Shown in pieces: positions 26,646 through 37,037 of a stretch of 64,000 bases of DNA. Below the pieces are notes generated by a model that was given only the letters and a program-made list of their open reading frames with translations, searched no databases and was not told the DNA's origin. Location: positions 1-64,000 of the forward strand of contig CAOKRT010000004.1 of the NCBI GenBank assembly GCA_948471205.1, read 5' to 3'. How positions within the stretch are numbered: the first letter of the stretch is position 1; the number at the start of each line of letters is the position of its first letter. Both the position numbers and the translations under genes were made by a program. The stretch is from an uncultured Oscillospiraceae bacterium (GTDB lineage Bacteria > Bacillota > Clostridia > Oscillospirales > Acutalibacteraceae).

Positions 26646-29072
26646 ATGAATATTAAAATTGCGCTTGCAGGTAATCCGAACTGCGGAAAAACAACATTAT
26701 TCAATGCACTTACAGGCTCTAATCAGTTTGTCGGAAATTGGCCGGGTGTAACGGTTGAGAAAAAGGAAGGTAAATTAAAAAAATACAGTGATGTTATTAT
26801 CACGGATTTGCCGGGTATTTATTCACTTTCGCCTTACACACTTGAAGAAGTTGTAGCAAGAAATTATTTAATTTCAGAACGCCCGGATGCAATTCTGAAT
26901 ATTGTTGACGGAACAAACCTTGAAAGAAACCTTTATCTTACTACTCAGCTTACAGAGCTTGGAATTCCTGTTGTGGTTGCTGTGAATATGATGGATGTTG
27001 TAAGGAAAAACGGAGATAAAATCAATATTTTGGAGCTGTCAAAGGCAATCGGATGCAGGGTGGTTGAGATTTCTGCATTAAAGGGCACAGGAATTGTTGA
27101 GGCTGCCGAGGCCGCCGTTCAGGCAGCGCAGGGTGAAGTCACTATTCCTCAACATAGCTTCAGCGGCACTGTTGAACATGCACTTGCGCATATTGAAGAG
27201 GTTTCGGTTCACGATTTGCCTGAAGAACAGCAGCGCTGGTATGCAATAAAACTTTTTGAAAGAGATGAAAAAGTGATTTCACAGCTTGAGTTAAGCAGGG
27301 AAGTCATTGAACATATTGAAAAAGATATTGTTTCTGCCGAAAGTGAACTGGATGATGATGCGGAAAGTATCATTACAAATGAAAGGTACATATATGTTGC
27401 GTCAATCATGAAAGGCTGTTATAAAAAGAAGAACAAAAATAAGTTGACAGCCTCTGATAAAATTGATAAAGTGGTTACAAACAGATTTGCAGCGCTTCCG
27501 ATTTTTGCGGTTATTATGTTTCTTGTGTATTATATTTCTGTTTCAACAGTCGGAACTTTTGCTACTGACTGGACGAATGACGGCTTGTTCGGCGACGGCT
27601 TTCATCCGCTTGGAATCGGCACTTCCGATTACGATGAAGCAATAACGGAATATGCGATTGAAAATGTGTGGACAGAAGATGTTATTGCGGCAGTTGATGC
27701 TGCTGTTAAAGCAGATGTAACAGGCGCTGAAGAAATAAAAACAGCGATTGCCGAAAAAGATTTCGGCGCATTTGAAGAAGCGTACAGCAGTTACGGAGAT
27801 TCACTTGCCAATGAGGGCTTTGATATTTCAAAAACCGTGAATGCGGCAATGGAAGCCGATGATGTTCCTGCAACAGAAGATTTCGGTGTATGGTGGAACA
27901 GTATTCCCGTTCTTGTGCAAAACGGGCTTGATAAAATAAACTGTGCAGAATGGCTTTCCGGACTGGTTGTTAATGGTATTATAGGCGGTGTCGGTGCGGT
28001 TCTCGGATTTGTTCCTCAGATGCTTGTGCTTTTTATTATGCTTGCATTTCTTGAAAGCTGTGGATATATGGCGCGTATTGCTTTTGTTTTAGACCGTATT
28101 TTTCGTAAATTCGGTTTAAGCGGTAAGTCGTTTATACCTATGCTGATTGGCACAGGCTGCGGTGTTCCCGGTATTATGGCATCAAGAACCATTGAAAATG
28201 ACCGTGACCGTAAAATGACGATTATGACAACTACCTTTATTCCGTGTGGTGCAAAGCTTCCTATTATTGCAATGATCGCAAGCGCTTTGTTCGGCGGAGC
28301 AAAATGGGTGGCTCCAAGCGCATATTTTCTTGGTATGGCAGCAATTATCATTTCAGGTATAATGCTTAAGAAAACAAAAATGTTCTCAGGTGATCCGGCG
28401 CCGTTTGTTATGGAACTTCCTGCATATCACTGGCCAACGGTGGGAAATGTTCTTCGCTCCATGTGGGAACGTGCTTCCTCATTTATAAAAAAGGCAGGAA
28501 CTGTTATTTTGGTTTCATCTGTATTTATCTGGTTTGTATCTTCTGTCGGAATTGTGGACGGTGCATTTGTTTTTAATCCTGATATGGAGCTTGAATCAAG
28601 TATTCTGGGTATTACCGGCAATGCGGTTTGCTGGATATTCAAGCCAATTGGTTTCGGCACAATCAAGGCAACCGTTGCAACAGTAATGGGACTTGTTGCA
28701 AAAGAAGAGGTTGTTGGTGTATTCGGTGTGCTTGATTTTGAAAGCATGACTCAGCTTGCAGGCTATTCCTTCCTTATCTTCAACCTTCTTTGCGCACCGT
28801 GCTTTGCTGCAATCGGCGCAATCAAAAGAGAAATGAACAGTGCAAAGTGGACCTTGTTTGCTGTTGGTTATCAGTGCCTGTTTGCATATGCGATTTCACT
28901 GATTGTATATCAGTTCGGTATGCTGTTTACAGGCAGCGGAAACATTATCGGTGTCATTTGTGCTGCTGTAATTCTTGCATTGATTATTTATATGCTTGTT
29001 AAGCCTTATAAGGAATCAAATTCTCTTAAAGTTAATGTAAAGACCTCAAAAAAAGAATTGATTAAAAAATAA
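26646..29072 (+). CDS. feoB: Ferrous iron transport protein B
   Basis: 808 residues. The N-terminal G-protein domain has GNPNCGKT (9-16), DLPGIYSLSP and VVAVNMMDVV, followed by a helical GDI-like linker; the membrane domain begins near residue 285 and carries the two Gate repeats (GCGVPGIMASRT and CFAAIGAIKREM). It moves Fe(II) into the cell. An acidic, Ala-rich insertion of about 110 residues lies between the first two membrane helices (about residues 307-440), longer than usual. The ATG at 26646 is preferred over 26628 because AAAGGA precedes it; both are in frame. It is followed by a small Cys-rich membrane protein. Confidence 0.95.
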   Translation: MNIKIALAGNPNCGKTTLFNALTGSNQFVGNWPGVTVEKKEGKLKKYSDVIITDLPGIYSLSPYTLEEVVARNYLISERPDAILNIVDGTNLERNLYLTTQLTELGIPVVVAVNMMDVVRKNGDKINILELSKAIGCRVVEISALKGTGIVEAAEAAVQAAQGEVTIPQHSFSGTVEHALAHIEEVSVHDLPEEQQRWYAIKLFERDEKVISQLELSREVIEHIEKDIVSAESELDDDAESIITNERYIYVASIMKGCYKKKNKNKLTASDKIDKVVTNRFAALPIFAVIMFLVYYISVSTVGTFATDWTNDGLFGDGFHPLGIGTSDYDEAITEYAIENVWTEDVIAAVDAAVKADVTGAEEIKTAIAEKDFGAFEEAYSSYGDSLANEGFDISKTVNAAMEADDVPATEDFGVWWNSIPVLVQNGLDKINCAEWLSGLVVNGIIGGVGAVLGFVPQMLVLFIMLAFLESCGYMARIAFVLDRIFRKFGLSGKSFIPMLIGTGCGVPGIMASRTIENDRDRKMTIMTTTFIPCGAKLPIIAMIASALFGGAKWVAPSAYFLGMAAIIISGIMLKKTKMFSGDPAPFVMELPAYHWPTVGNVLRSMWERASSFIKKAGTVILVSSVFIWFVSSVGIVDGAFVFNPDMELESSILGITGNAVCWIFKPIGFGTIKATVATVMGLVAKEEVVGVFGVLDFESMTQLAGYSFLIFNLLCAPCFAAIGAIKREMNSAKWTLFAVGYQCLFAYAISLIVYQFGMLFTGSGNIIGVICAAVILALIIYMLVKPYKESNSLKVNVKTSKKELIKK

Positions 29073-29085
29073 AAGGAGAATGTTT

Positions 29086-29268
29086 ATGCTTGCATTTTTA
29101 ACTGAAAATTTTGCAACAATTATTGTTGCGGCAATTGTTCTGGCAATCATAGCGGCAATTCTTATTAAAATGATTTCCGATAAGAAAAAGGGTAAATCTT
29201 CCTGTTCCTGCGGCTGCGGGTGCGAAAACTGTGCCGCTTCGGAAATTTGCCATAAAAAAGAATCATAA
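29086..29268 (+). CDS. FeoB-associated Cys-rich membrane protein
   Basis: 60 residues: an N-terminal membrane helix (FATIIVAAIVLAIIAAILI) and a cytoplasmic Cys-rich tail (SSCSCGCGCENCAASEICH, seven Cys). This matches the short proteins known to follow feoB in Firmicutes, thought to assist FeoB. The ATG at 29086 has AAAGGAG 8 bases upstream; the ATG at 29080 is too close to it. Iron or metal coordination by the Cys cluster is a likely role. Confidence 0.9.
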   Translation: MLAFLTENFATIIVAAIVLAIIAAILIKMISDKKKGKSSCSCGCGCENCAASEICHKKES

Positions 29269-29273
29269 CGCAA

Positions 29274-29310
29274 AAACAAACGTCAGGTTCATACCTGACG
29301 TTTGTTTATT
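29274..29310. terminator. Bidirectional terminator after the feo operon
   Basis: 15-bp perfect stem AAACAAACGTCAGGT / ACCTGACGTTTGTTT with a 4-base loop and flanking A/T tracts. Confidence 0.92.
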
Positions 29311-29782
29311 TATTCGTTTTTATTTTATCTTTGCTTATATGTTTTTCCAATTCTTTTTGAAATTTTGCTACGCTTTTTTTTGTTGCAAGCCCTATATCAA
29401 CAGTTGCAACCTTGCCGTTGGTTAAGGTGATAATGATAAGGGTATGTCTGTCTACAAAATTCTTTGTAAGGCTTGCCTTTGTATCCCGATAGGTTTCAAG
29501 CTCGGCAATATCACTGTATGCAAAAATATTATTTTCATCCAGACCTGTAAATTCAAATTCATCATCATAAAAAAGTATTCCGTTGTTAAATATTTCTTTT
29601 GTAACAAGTGCGCCTGTTATGATTGCCAGTATTTCAACAACAGCAAAAAAAACGGAAGCTAAGTTCTGCACTTCAATAATTTTTTTTACTGCGAAAACCG
29701 CAAAGCCTATAACCGCACAGTCCAGAAAGGCAATAACGGCAATGGTAATCGGTGATAATATTCTTATGAATTTCTTTTTCAT
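29306..29782 (-). CDS. Two-helix membrane protein with a PH-like cytoplasmic part
   Basis: 158 residues. Two N-terminal membrane helices (about 8-32 and 40-60) lead into a beta-rich segment (NGILFYDDEFEFTGLDENNIFAYSDIAELE and HTLIIITLTNGKVATVDIG) and a C-terminal helix. Such an arrangement resembles small bacterial PH-like membrane proteins; the function is unknown. It lies 2 bases before the end of the RluA-type gene on the same strand, so the two are one transcript. Confidence 0.75.
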   Translation of the reverse strand: MKKKFIRILSPITIAVIAFLDCAVIGFAVFAVKKIIEVQNLASVFFAVVEILAIITGALVTKEIFNNGILFYDDEFEFTGLDENNIFAYSDIAELETYRDTKASLTKNFVDRHTLIIITLTNGKVATVDIGLATKKSVAKFQKELEKHISKDKIKTNK

Positions 29783-29784
29783 AA

Positions 29785-30726
29785 TCAGTTGTTCTCCTTA
29801 AAATTTTTCATGATTTCGCAGTCATTTATAACAAATTCTTTTCCATTCAGATAATGAAGTATTCCTGCATCCTGCATATTGAAAACAAGTTTGTAACTGT
29901 AAAGAGCCTGGCGGTATCTGCCTTGTTCTGTGCCGTATTTGCCGTCATTCAGCAAAGGATGACCGATATGGGCCATGTGTGCTCTTATTTGATGGGTTCT
30001 GCCGGTTTTGAGGTCTATTTCAAGAAGGGATTTGTTATTTCTGTAATCCAGCACAGTGTATTTTGTAACAATTTTTTTTGTGTTTTCTTTTTCCTTGTCA
30101 TAAACAGAAACCTTGTTTTTGGCTGTGTCTTTTGAAAGATAGGCTGTTAAAGTATCGCTTTCCTTTTCCATTTTTCCGTGAACGATTGTTAAATAATATT
30201 TTTCAATTTCACGTGTTTTGATTTTTTCGTTCAGAATGCGCAGGGCGGCAGCATTTTTTGCCGCAATAACAATTCCACCGGTATTTCTGTCTATCCTATT
30301 GGCAAGTGCCGGAGAAAAAGTGCCGCTTACTTCGGGGGCCCATTCTCCTTTTTCAAAAAGATAACGCTTTATTCTTGAAATAAGCGTATCAATATATTCA
30401 CTGCCGTCCGGATGACAGAGCAAACCAACCTTTTTGTTTACAAGAATAATATTATCGTCTTCATAAATAATATCAAGCTGCCGGGAAGCATCCGTAAAAT
30501 CATAATGCCTGGTTTTTTCTTCAAGCACATCGTCTTTAAGATAAAGTTCGATCAAATCACCTTTGCATAACATGGCAGACGGTTCGGTTCTTTTTTTATT
30601 GACTTTTATATTCTTTTTTCTGATTTCTTTAAACATTAATGATTTGGGCAGCTTGGGAAATGTTTTTAAAATAAACTTATCCACACGCTGACCGGCATCA
30701 TTTTCGGATATGGTAAAACTTTTCAT
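29785..30726 (-). CDS. RluA-family RNA pseudouridine synthase
   Basis: 313 residues: an S4 RNA-binding domain (about 10-60, GQRVDKFILKTFPKLPKSLMF) and the RluA catalytic domain. NRIDRNTGGIVIAAK carries the catalytic Asp, with ILVNKKVGLLCHPDG and the C-terminal LKTGRTHQIRAHMAHIGHPLLND. It isomerises uridine to pseudouridine in rRNA; exact positions cannot be assigned from the sequence. The ATG is at 30726; an upstream extension is without a ribosome site. No ribosome site is seen, and the promoter at 30733-30761 would start transcription at the ATG (leaderless). Confidence 0.92.
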   Translation of the reverse strand: MKSFTISENDAGQRVDKFILKTFPKLPKSLMFKEIRKKNIKVNKKRTEPSAMLCKGDLIELYLKDDVLEEKTRHYDFTDASRQLDIIYEDDNIILVNKKVGLLCHPDGSEYIDTLISRIKRYLFEKGEWAPEVSGTFSPALANRIDRNTGGIVIAAKNAAALRILNEKIKTREIEKYYLTIVHGKMEKESDTLTAYLSKDTAKNKVSVYDKEKENTKKIVTKYTVLDYRNNKSLLEIDLKTGRTHQIRAHMAHIGHPLLNDGKYGTEQGRYRQALYSYKLVFNMQDAGILHYLNGKEFVINDCEIMKNFKENN

Positions 30727-30732
30727 AAAATT

Positions 30733-30761
30733 ATTATATATTATAAATTGCAAAATGTAAA
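30733..30761 (-). promoter_or_regulatory. Promoter of the RluA-type gene, predicted leaderless
   Basis: On the minus strand TTTACA (30761-30756), 17-base spacer, TATAAT (30738-30733), then only 6 bases to ATG at 30726. The predicted start of transcription coincides with the ATG. Confidence 0.6.
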
Positions 30762-30776
30762 TATATATGCTATACT
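30748..30776 (+). promoter_or_regulatory. Promoter of the uvrB operon
   Basis: TTGCAA (30748-30753), 17-base spacer, TATACT (30771-30776). It overlaps the oppositely oriented RluA promoter by about 14 bases, so the two may compete. AAAAAGGAAA precedes the uvrB ATG. Confidence 0.72.
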
Positions 30777-30812
30777 AACTGCGATTATGCAATAAAAAGG
30801 AAAATATTTTGA

Positions 30813-32771
30813 ATGGACCATTTTAAACTTGTAAGTGAATATAAGCCCACAGGTGACCAGCCAAAGGCAATTTCGGCGCTTGTAGACGGTGTTAAACGGG
30901 GGGACAGAGAGCAGACGCTTATGGGCGTTACAGGCTCGGGAAAAACCTTTACCATGGCAAATATTATTGCGCAGGTTAATAAGCCTACGCTTGTTCTGGC
31001 GCACAATAAAACGCTTGCCGCGCAGCTTTGTTCGGAATTTAAGGAGTTTTTTCCCGAAAATGCAGTTGAATACTTTGTGTCCTATTATGACTACTACCAG
31101 CCGGAGGCATATGTGCCTACAACCGATACCTATATTGAAAAAGACAGTGCGATTAATGAGGAAATAGATAAGCTTCGCCACAGTGCAACCGCTGCGCTTT
31201 CGGAAAGAAGAGATGTGATTATTGTTGCGTCTGTTTCCTGTATATATTCTATAGGCGACCCGATTGATTACCGGAATATGGTTATTTCGCTCCGCTCCGG
31301 TATGGAATACAGCAGGGATGACCTTATCTTAAAACTTGTTTCCATTCAGTATGAACGAAATGATATTAATTTTATAAGAAATAAATTCAGAGTCCGCGGT
31401 GATACATTGGAGATTTTTCCGGCAGGTTCGGGGGGAAATGCTATCCGTGTTGAATTTTTCGGTGATGAAATAGACAGAATATGCGAAATAAATCCGCTTA
31501 CAGGTAAGGTTGAGGGCATACTTGCCCATGTCTGCATTTATCCAGCATCGCATTATGTTGTGGGGCAGGAAAAAATGAAAGCCGCAATTGAAAAAATTTA
31601 TAATGAAATGGCGGAACGTGTTGCTTATTTTGAAGAAAACGGCAAACTGCTTGAAGCGCAGAGAATTAAGGAACGCACAATGAACGATATAGAGATGCTT
31701 CAGGAAACAGGCTTCTGCAAGGGAATTGAAAACTATTCGGCTGTTATGAGCAGCAGAAAACCCGGAGAGGCGCCGTTTACACTGCTTGATTATTTTCCCG
31801 ATGATTTTCTGCTTTTCTGTGATGAAAGCCATGTTATGCTTCCGCAGGTAAGAGGAATGTACGGCGGCGACCGAAGCCGGAAAGCCAGTTTAATTGAATA
31901 CGGATTCAGGCTTCCGTCCGCTTTTGATAACAGACCGCTTCAGTTTGATGAATTTTACAAAAAAATCAATCAGGTGGTTTTCACATCGGCAACGCCCGGT
32001 GAATTTGAAAAAAGCAGTTCAACACAGATTGTAGAACAGATTATTCGTCCTACAGGGCTGCTTGATCCGATTATTACAGTAAAACCCACGGATGATCAGA
32101 TGGATGATTTGCTTTCGGAAATCAATATCCGCACGGCGCATCAGGAAAGGGTGCTTGTAACAACGCTCACAAAGGCTATGGCAGAGGATTTAACGGCATA
32201 TCTGGAAGGCTTTGACATTAAAGTCCGCTATATGCACCATGATATTGATACAATTGAAAGAATGGAAATCATACGCGATCTTCGCCTGGGAGAATTTGAT
32301 GTGCTTGTCGGTATTAATCTTCTCAGAGAAGGTCTTGATATTCCGGAGGTTTCTCTTGTTGCCATCATAGATGCCGATAAGGAGGGCTTTCTGCGCTCGG
32401 AAACGTCGCTTGTACAAACCATCGGGCGAGCGGCCAGAAATGCCGGCGGCGAGGTTATTATGTATGCAGACAGTGTTACGCCTTCTATGGAACGTGCAAT
32501 AACGGAAACACTGCGCCGCCGAAAAATTCAGGAAGCATATAACAAGGAACACGGCATCGTGCCGCAGACAATTAAAAAGAATGTAAGACAGGTGCTTGAA
32601 ATCACCTCTAAGGAAAAGATTGACGGCAAACGCAAAAAGCGTATGTCCAAAGGTGAGCGTGAAGCGCTTATTAAAAATCTTACACGGGAAATGAAGGAAG
32701 CTGCAAAAATGCTGGAATTCGAGCATGCAGCGTATTTAAGAGATAAAATTAACGAGTTGAAATCGGAGTAG
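30813..32771 (+). CDS. uvrB: Excinuclease ABC subunit B
   Basis: 652 residues, standard. It loads onto damaged DNA with UvrA and recruits UvrC in nucleotide excision repair. [14 protein letters not shown] is the Walker A motif, [12 protein letters not shown] the damage-probing beta-hairpin, [13 protein letters not shown] the helicase II DEAD-like motif, [18 protein letters not shown] and [12 protein letters not shown] later helicase motifs, and the C-terminal UVR motif ([19 protein letters not shown]) binds UvrC. First gene of a five-gene operon. Confidence 0.97.
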   Translation: MDHFKLVSEYKPTGDQPKAISALVDGVKRGDREQTLMGVTGSGKTFTMANIIAQVNKPTLVLAHNKTLAAQLCSEFKEFFPENAVEYFVSYYDYYQPEAYVPTTDTYIEKDSAINEEIDKLRHSATAALSERRDVIIVASVSCIYSIGDPIDYRNMVISLRSGMEYSRDDLILKLVSIQYERNDINFIRNKFRVRGDTLEIFPAGSGGNAIRVEFFGDEIDRICEINPLTGKVEGILAHVCIYPASHYVVGQEKMKAAIEKIYNEMAERVAYFEENGKLLEAQRIKERTMNDIEMLQETGFCKGIENYSAVMSSRKPGEAPFTLLDYFPDDFLLFCDESHVMLPQVRGMYGGDRSRKASLIEYGFRLPSAFDNRPLQFDEFYKKINQVVFTSATPGEFEKSSSTQIVEQIIRPTGLLDPIITVKPTDDQMDDLLSEINIRTAHQERVLVTTLTKAMAEDLTAYLEGFDIKVRYMHHDIDTIERMEIIRDLRLGEFDVLVGINLLREGLDIPEVSLVAIIDADKEGFLRSETSLVQTIGRAARNAGGEVIMYADSVTPSMERAITETLRRRKIQEAYNKEHGIVPQTIKKNVRQVLEITSKEKIDGKRKKRMSKGEREALIKNLTREMKEAAKMLEFEHAAYLRDKINELKSE

Positions 32772-32775
32772 GAGA

Positions 32776-34209
32776 ATGACTAAATTATTTAATGATAAAA
32801 GATTTTGGAAAACTGCATTAACGCTGGCTGTGCCTGTTGCGCTGCAGAATATGCTTACAAGCTCGTTTACCCTGGCCGACACACTTCTTGTAAGCAGGCT
32901 TGGCGATGTTGCGCTGTCCTCTGTGGGAATGGTGGGTCAGTGGGGCTGGCTTATGACGATGGTGCTGATTGGTTTCTGTTCGGGAACAACTGTGTTTGTT
33001 TCACAGTTTTGGGGAATAAAGGATACAAGGCGTATTCATTCCACCTGCGGTATTGCGCTTGTTTCGGCGCTGGCTGTTTCGGGAATATTTACGGTAATCA
33101 GTTTTGCTGTTCCGCAGTATGTATTAAGAATGTTTAATTCAGACCCTGCAATTATTGCCGAGGGCAGCAAATATCTGCTTGTTGTTGCGTATTCTTATTT
33201 TGCTGTTGCAATCACAAATGTACTTTCCACCGTTCTGCGTTCAACAGAAGAGGTAAAACTGCCGATGTATGTTTCGGGCTTTACAACCGTGCTCAATATA
33301 TTTCTTGATTACTGCATGATTTTCGGAAAATGCGGTTTTCCGGAAATGGGCATTAAGGGTGCGGCGCTTGCAACCTCCATATCTGCATGGGCAGGTGTTG
33401 CGGTTATCGTGATTGTTTCCCTTATACGGAAAAATATACTGATTGCTCCGTTTAAGGAAATGTTCTGTTTTAAAAAAGCGGAAGTTAAAGAATTCTATAA
33501 AAAAACAGCACCTGTTGTTTTCAATGAAGGTATGTGGGGTGCGGGAACATTTACCTTCAATTTGATTTATGCCAATATGGGATATGAATATTTTGCTGCA
33601 GTAACCATTTTAAGAAGTTTTGAAAATATTGCGTTTATTTTCTTTATCGGATTATGCAGTGCATGCAGTGTAATGATTGGAAAATCCATAGGAATGGGCA
33701 AAATTCATAACGGTATAAAGGATTCAAAAAGGTTTGCATTTTTGGTTCCGTCCGTTGCAATTTTTGTTGCGGCGGTTATTATAACATTCCGCCATCAGCT
33801 TGTAGGTGTTTTCAATATGGGCAGCAATATAAATGAAATTACACTGAATTCTGCCGTTATTATTATGACAATTTATGCCTGTGAGCTTCCTATAAGGATG
33901 ATTCCGTATATACAGATTGTGGGTATTTTCCGTTCGGGCGGTGATACGGTTACAGGCGTTAAGTTTGATTTGTCCTCGCTTTGGCTTGTTTCGCTTCCCG
34001 CTACGCTGATAGCTGTTTATGTAATAAAAGTGCCTTTTGTGGTTGCTTTTGCAGTGATGTATATTTTTGAAGATTATCTTAAAACATTCCTGTGCCTGCG
34101 TCATTACCGTTCAATGAAATGGCTGAAACCGGTTACAAAAGAAGGTCGCACGGCACTTGAAAACTACAGCAAGGCGAAAAACAGAAAAAATGAAGGTGAA
34201 GAAAAGTGA
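32776..34209 (+). CDS. MATE-family multidrug/toxin efflux transporter
   Basis: 477 residues with about 12 membrane helices. The two MATE halves start at [23 protein letters not shown] (residues 18-40) and near [25 protein letters not shown] in the second half. MATE proteins expel cationic drugs or toxins in exchange for H+ or Na+; substrate unknown. It begins 4 bases after uvrB and overlaps uvrA by 4 bases, so the genes are translationally coupled. A transporter between uvrB and uvrA is unusual but occurs in some Clostridia. Confidence 0.93.
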   Translation: MTKLFNDKRFWKTALTLAVPVALQNMLTSSFTLADTLLVSRLGDVALSSVGMVGQWGWLMTMVLIGFCSGTTVFVSQFWGIKDTRRIHSTCGIALVSALAVSGIFTVISFAVPQYVLRMFNSDPAIIAEGSKYLLVVAYSYFAVAITNVLSTVLRSTEEVKLPMYVSGFTTVLNIFLDYCMIFGKCGFPEMGIKGAALATSISAWAGVAVIVIVSLIRKNILIAPFKEMFCFKKAEVKEFYKKTAPVVFNEGMWGAGTFTFNLIYANMGYEYFAAVTILRSFENIAFIFFIGLCSACSVMIGKSIGMGKIHNGIKDSKRFAFLVPSVAIFVAAVIITFRHQLVGVFNMGSNINEITLNSAVIIMTIYACELPIRMIPYIQIVGIFRSGGDTVTGVKFDLSSLWLVSLPATLIAVYVIKVPFVVAFAVMYIFEDYLKTFLCLRHYRSMKWLKPVTKEGRTALENYSKAKNRKNEGEEK

Positions 34210-37034
34210 TTAAGAATATAATTGTAAAAGGTGCAAGAGAGCATAATTTAAAGAATATTGATGTGGAAATACCAAGAGACAGCCTTGTTGTTTTTACAGG
34301 TCTTTCAGGTTCTGGAAAATCAAGCCTTGCGTTTGATACAATTTATGCCGAGGGTCAGCGAAGATATGTTGAAAGTCTTTCTTCCTATGCAAGGCAGTTT
34401 TTGGGGCAGATGGAAAAACCAGATGTTGATTATATTGAGGGATTAAGCCCTGCTATTTCAATAGACCAGAAAACAACATCCAAAAACCCGCGTTCAACCG
34501 TTGGAACCGTTACGGAAATATATGATTATTTAAGACTTCTTTATGCAAGGATCGGTGTGCCGCACTGCCCTGTATGCGGCAGGGAAATAACCCAGCAGAC
34601 GATTGATCAGATTGTTGATAAAATAATGCTTTATCCGGAAAAAACCCGAATTCAGATAATGGCGCCTATTGTAAGGGGACGAAAGGGCGAATATGTAAAA
34701 GAGCTTGACGATGCAAGAAAAAGCGGTTTTGTTCGTGTTCGTATTGACGGAAGCATATATGATTTATCAGAAGAGATAAAAATGGATAAAAATAAAAAAC
34801 ACAATATTGAGGTTGTGGTGGACCGTCTTATTGTTTCAGACAGTATCAAAAGCAGACTGGCAGATAGTATTGAAACAGCAACGCATCTGTCAAAAGGGCT
34901 TGTTGTGTGTGATATTGTTGGCGGTGAAGAGGAATTGTTTTCGCTTGATTATGCCTGCCCTGAGCACGGTATATCCATAGAGGAAATGAGCCCGCGCATG
35001 TTTTCATTCAACAATCCGTTCGGGGCATGCAAGCGCTGTTCGGGGCTTGGCACTTTTATGGAAATTGATGAAACCCTTATCATTCCGAACAGAAAGCTTT
35101 CAATCAATCAGGGCGCCGTTAAAGCAAGCGGCTGGAATGTTGCCGACGGCTCATCAATTGCAAGAATGTATTTTGAAGCACTTGCCAATGAATATAAATT
35201 TTCGCTTGATATGCCGGTTGAAATGCTTCCGAAAGAAGCAATAGATGTTATTCTTTACGGTACAAAAGGGAAAAAAATTAAAATGAAACGTGTTACTGCT
35301 TACGGAAGCGGAACATATGTAAATGATTTTGAGGGTGTTGTTACAAATCTTAAACGCAGATACGAAGAAACTACATCGGAATGGTCACGGGCGGATATTG
35401 AAACCGTGATGGTATCCGCAACCTGTCCCGACTGCAAAGGTGCAAGGCTTTCGCCAATCAGTCTTTCCGTAACGGTCGGCGGTAAAAATATTCATCAGTT
35501 CTGCAAAATGTCTATTTCGGAAGAACTTGATTTTATTGAAAATCTTCAGCTTACCGAAAAGGAACAGATGATAGGCAGGCTGATTATAAGAGAGATAAAG
35601 GAACGGCTTAACTTCCTTAATGCGGTGGGGCTTGATTACCTTTCGCTTTCAAGGGAAGCCTCAACGCTTTCGGGCGGCGAAGCACAAAGAATACGCCTGG
35701 CAACGCAAATCGGCTCTTCGCTTACAGGTGTTTTATATATTCTTGATGAACCGTCCATAGGGCTTCATCAAAGAGATAATGAAAAACTGCTCGGCACATT
35801 GCGGCATCTGCGTGATTTGGGAAATACACTTATCGTTGTTGAGCATGATGAAGATACCATGCGTGCAGCCGATTATGTAGTGGATATCGGTCCCGGTGCG
35901 GGAATCCACGGAGGAGAGCTTATTGCTGCCGGCTCGGTCAACGATATTATTGCGTGTGAAAAATCTGTTACAGGACAGTATTTAAGCGGAGCAAAGAAAA
36001 TACCTGTTCCGCAGGAAAGAAGAAAAGGCAACGGCCATAAGCTGACGGTTATCGGCGCTGCCGAGAATAATTTAAAAAAGATTGATGTGGAAATACCTTT
36101 GGGGCAGTTTGTTGCCGTAACAGGTGTTTCAGGTTCGGGAAAATCCAGCCTTGTTAATCAAATTATTTATAAACATCTTGCAAATGAGCTTAATAATGCT
36201 AAAAAACGACCGGGTGCGTTTAAACGTATTAAAGGTACGGAATTTCTGGATAAGGTAATTGATATAGATCAGTCGCCGATTGGCAGAACGCCGCGTTCAA
36301 ACCCTGCAACCTATACAGGTGTATTTAATGATATACGTGATTTGTTTGCCGAAACTTCGGATGCAAAAATAAAGGGCTACAAAGCAAACAGATTTTCTTT
36401 TAATGTTAAAGGCGGCAGATGTGAAGCCTGCCAGGGTGACGGTATTGTTAAAATAGAAATGCATTTTCTTGCGGATATTTATGTGCCGTGTGATGTTTGC
36501 GGCGGTCAGCGTTACAACCGTGAAACACTTGAGGTTAAGTTCAAAGGCAAAAGCATTTATGAAGTGCTTGAAATGACTGTTGACGAAGGGCTTGAATTTT
36601 TCGGTCAGCAGCCTAAAATATACAGAAAGCTTAAAACACTTTCGGATGTTGGTTTGGGTTATATAAAAATAGGACAGCCTGCCACAACGCTTTCAGGCGG
36701 TGAAGCACAGCGTGTAAAACTGGCTTCAGAGCTTATGAAGCGTTCTACGGGAAAAACAATCTATATTCTTGATGAGCCTACAACGGGGCTGCACACCGCT
36801 GATGTTCACAGGTTGGTTAATGTGCTTAATGCACTTGTGAATTCAGGAAATACAGTGCTTGTTATAGAGCATAATCTTGATGTTATCAAAACAGCGGATT
36901 ATATAATTGATTTAGGACCGGAAGGCGGCAAAGGCGGCGGAAAAATTGTTGCCGCGGGAACGCCGGAAACAATTGCAAATTCAAAGAAATCCTACACGGC
37001 AAAATATTTGAAACCGCTTTTGGAAACCAAGTAA
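34206..37034 (+). CDS. uvrA: Excinuclease ABC subunit A
   Basis: 942 residues, standard. It recognises DNA damage as an ABC-type ATPase dimer. Walker A motifs [12 protein letters not shown] and [12 protein letters not shown] and signatures [16 protein letters not shown] and [15 protein letters not shown] mark the two ATPase units; [16 protein letters not shown] and CEACQGDG with CDVCGGQR are the zinc sites. Its start overlaps the MATE stop (ATGA-type overlap by 4 bases, GTG at 34206). hydE begins 3 bases after its stop. Confidence 0.97.
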   Translation: MIKNIIVKGAREHNLKNIDVEIPRDSLVVFTGLSGSGKSSLAFDTIYAEGQRRYVESLSSYARQFLGQMEKPDVDYIEGLSPAISIDQKTTSKNPRSTVGTVTEIYDYLRLLYARIGVPHCPVCGREITQQTIDQIVDKIMLYPEKTRIQIMAPIVRGRKGEYVKELDDARKSGFVRVRIDGSIYDLSEEIKMDKNKKHNIEVVVDRLIVSDSIKSRLADSIETATHLSKGLVVCDIVGGEEELFSLDYACPEHGISIEEMSPRMFSFNNPFGACKRCSGLGTFMEIDETLIIPNRKLSINQGAVKASGWNVADGSSIARMYFEALANEYKFSLDMPVEMLPKEAIDVILYGTKGKKIKMKRVTAYGSGTYVNDFEGVVTNLKRRYEETTSEWSRADIETVMVSATCPDCKGARLSPISLSVTVGGKNIHQFCKMSISEELDFIENLQLTEKEQMIGRLIIREIKERLNFLNAVGLDYLSLSREASTLSGGEAQRIRLATQIGSSLTGVLYILDEPSIGLHQRDNEKLLGTLRHLRDLGNTLIVVEHDEDTMRAADYVVDIGPGAGIHGGELIAAGSVNDIIACEKSVTGQYLSGAKKIPVPQERRKGNGHKLTVIGAAENNLKKIDVEIPLGQFVAVTGVSGSGKSSLVNQIIYKHLANELNNAKKRPGAFKRIKGTEFLDKVIDIDQSPIGRTPRSNPATYTGVFNDIRDLFAETSDAKIKGYKANRFSFNVKGGRCEACQGDGIVKIEMHFLADIYVPCDVCGGQRYNRETLEVKFKGKSIYEVLEMTVDEGLEFFGQQPKIYRKLKTLSDVGLGYIKIGQPATTLSGGEAQRVKLASELMKRSTGKTIYILDEPTTGLHTADVHRLVNVLNALVNSGNTVLVIEHNLDVIKTADYIIDLGPEGGKGGGKIVAAGTPETIANSKKSYTAKYLKPLLETK

Positions 37035-37037
37035 GTT

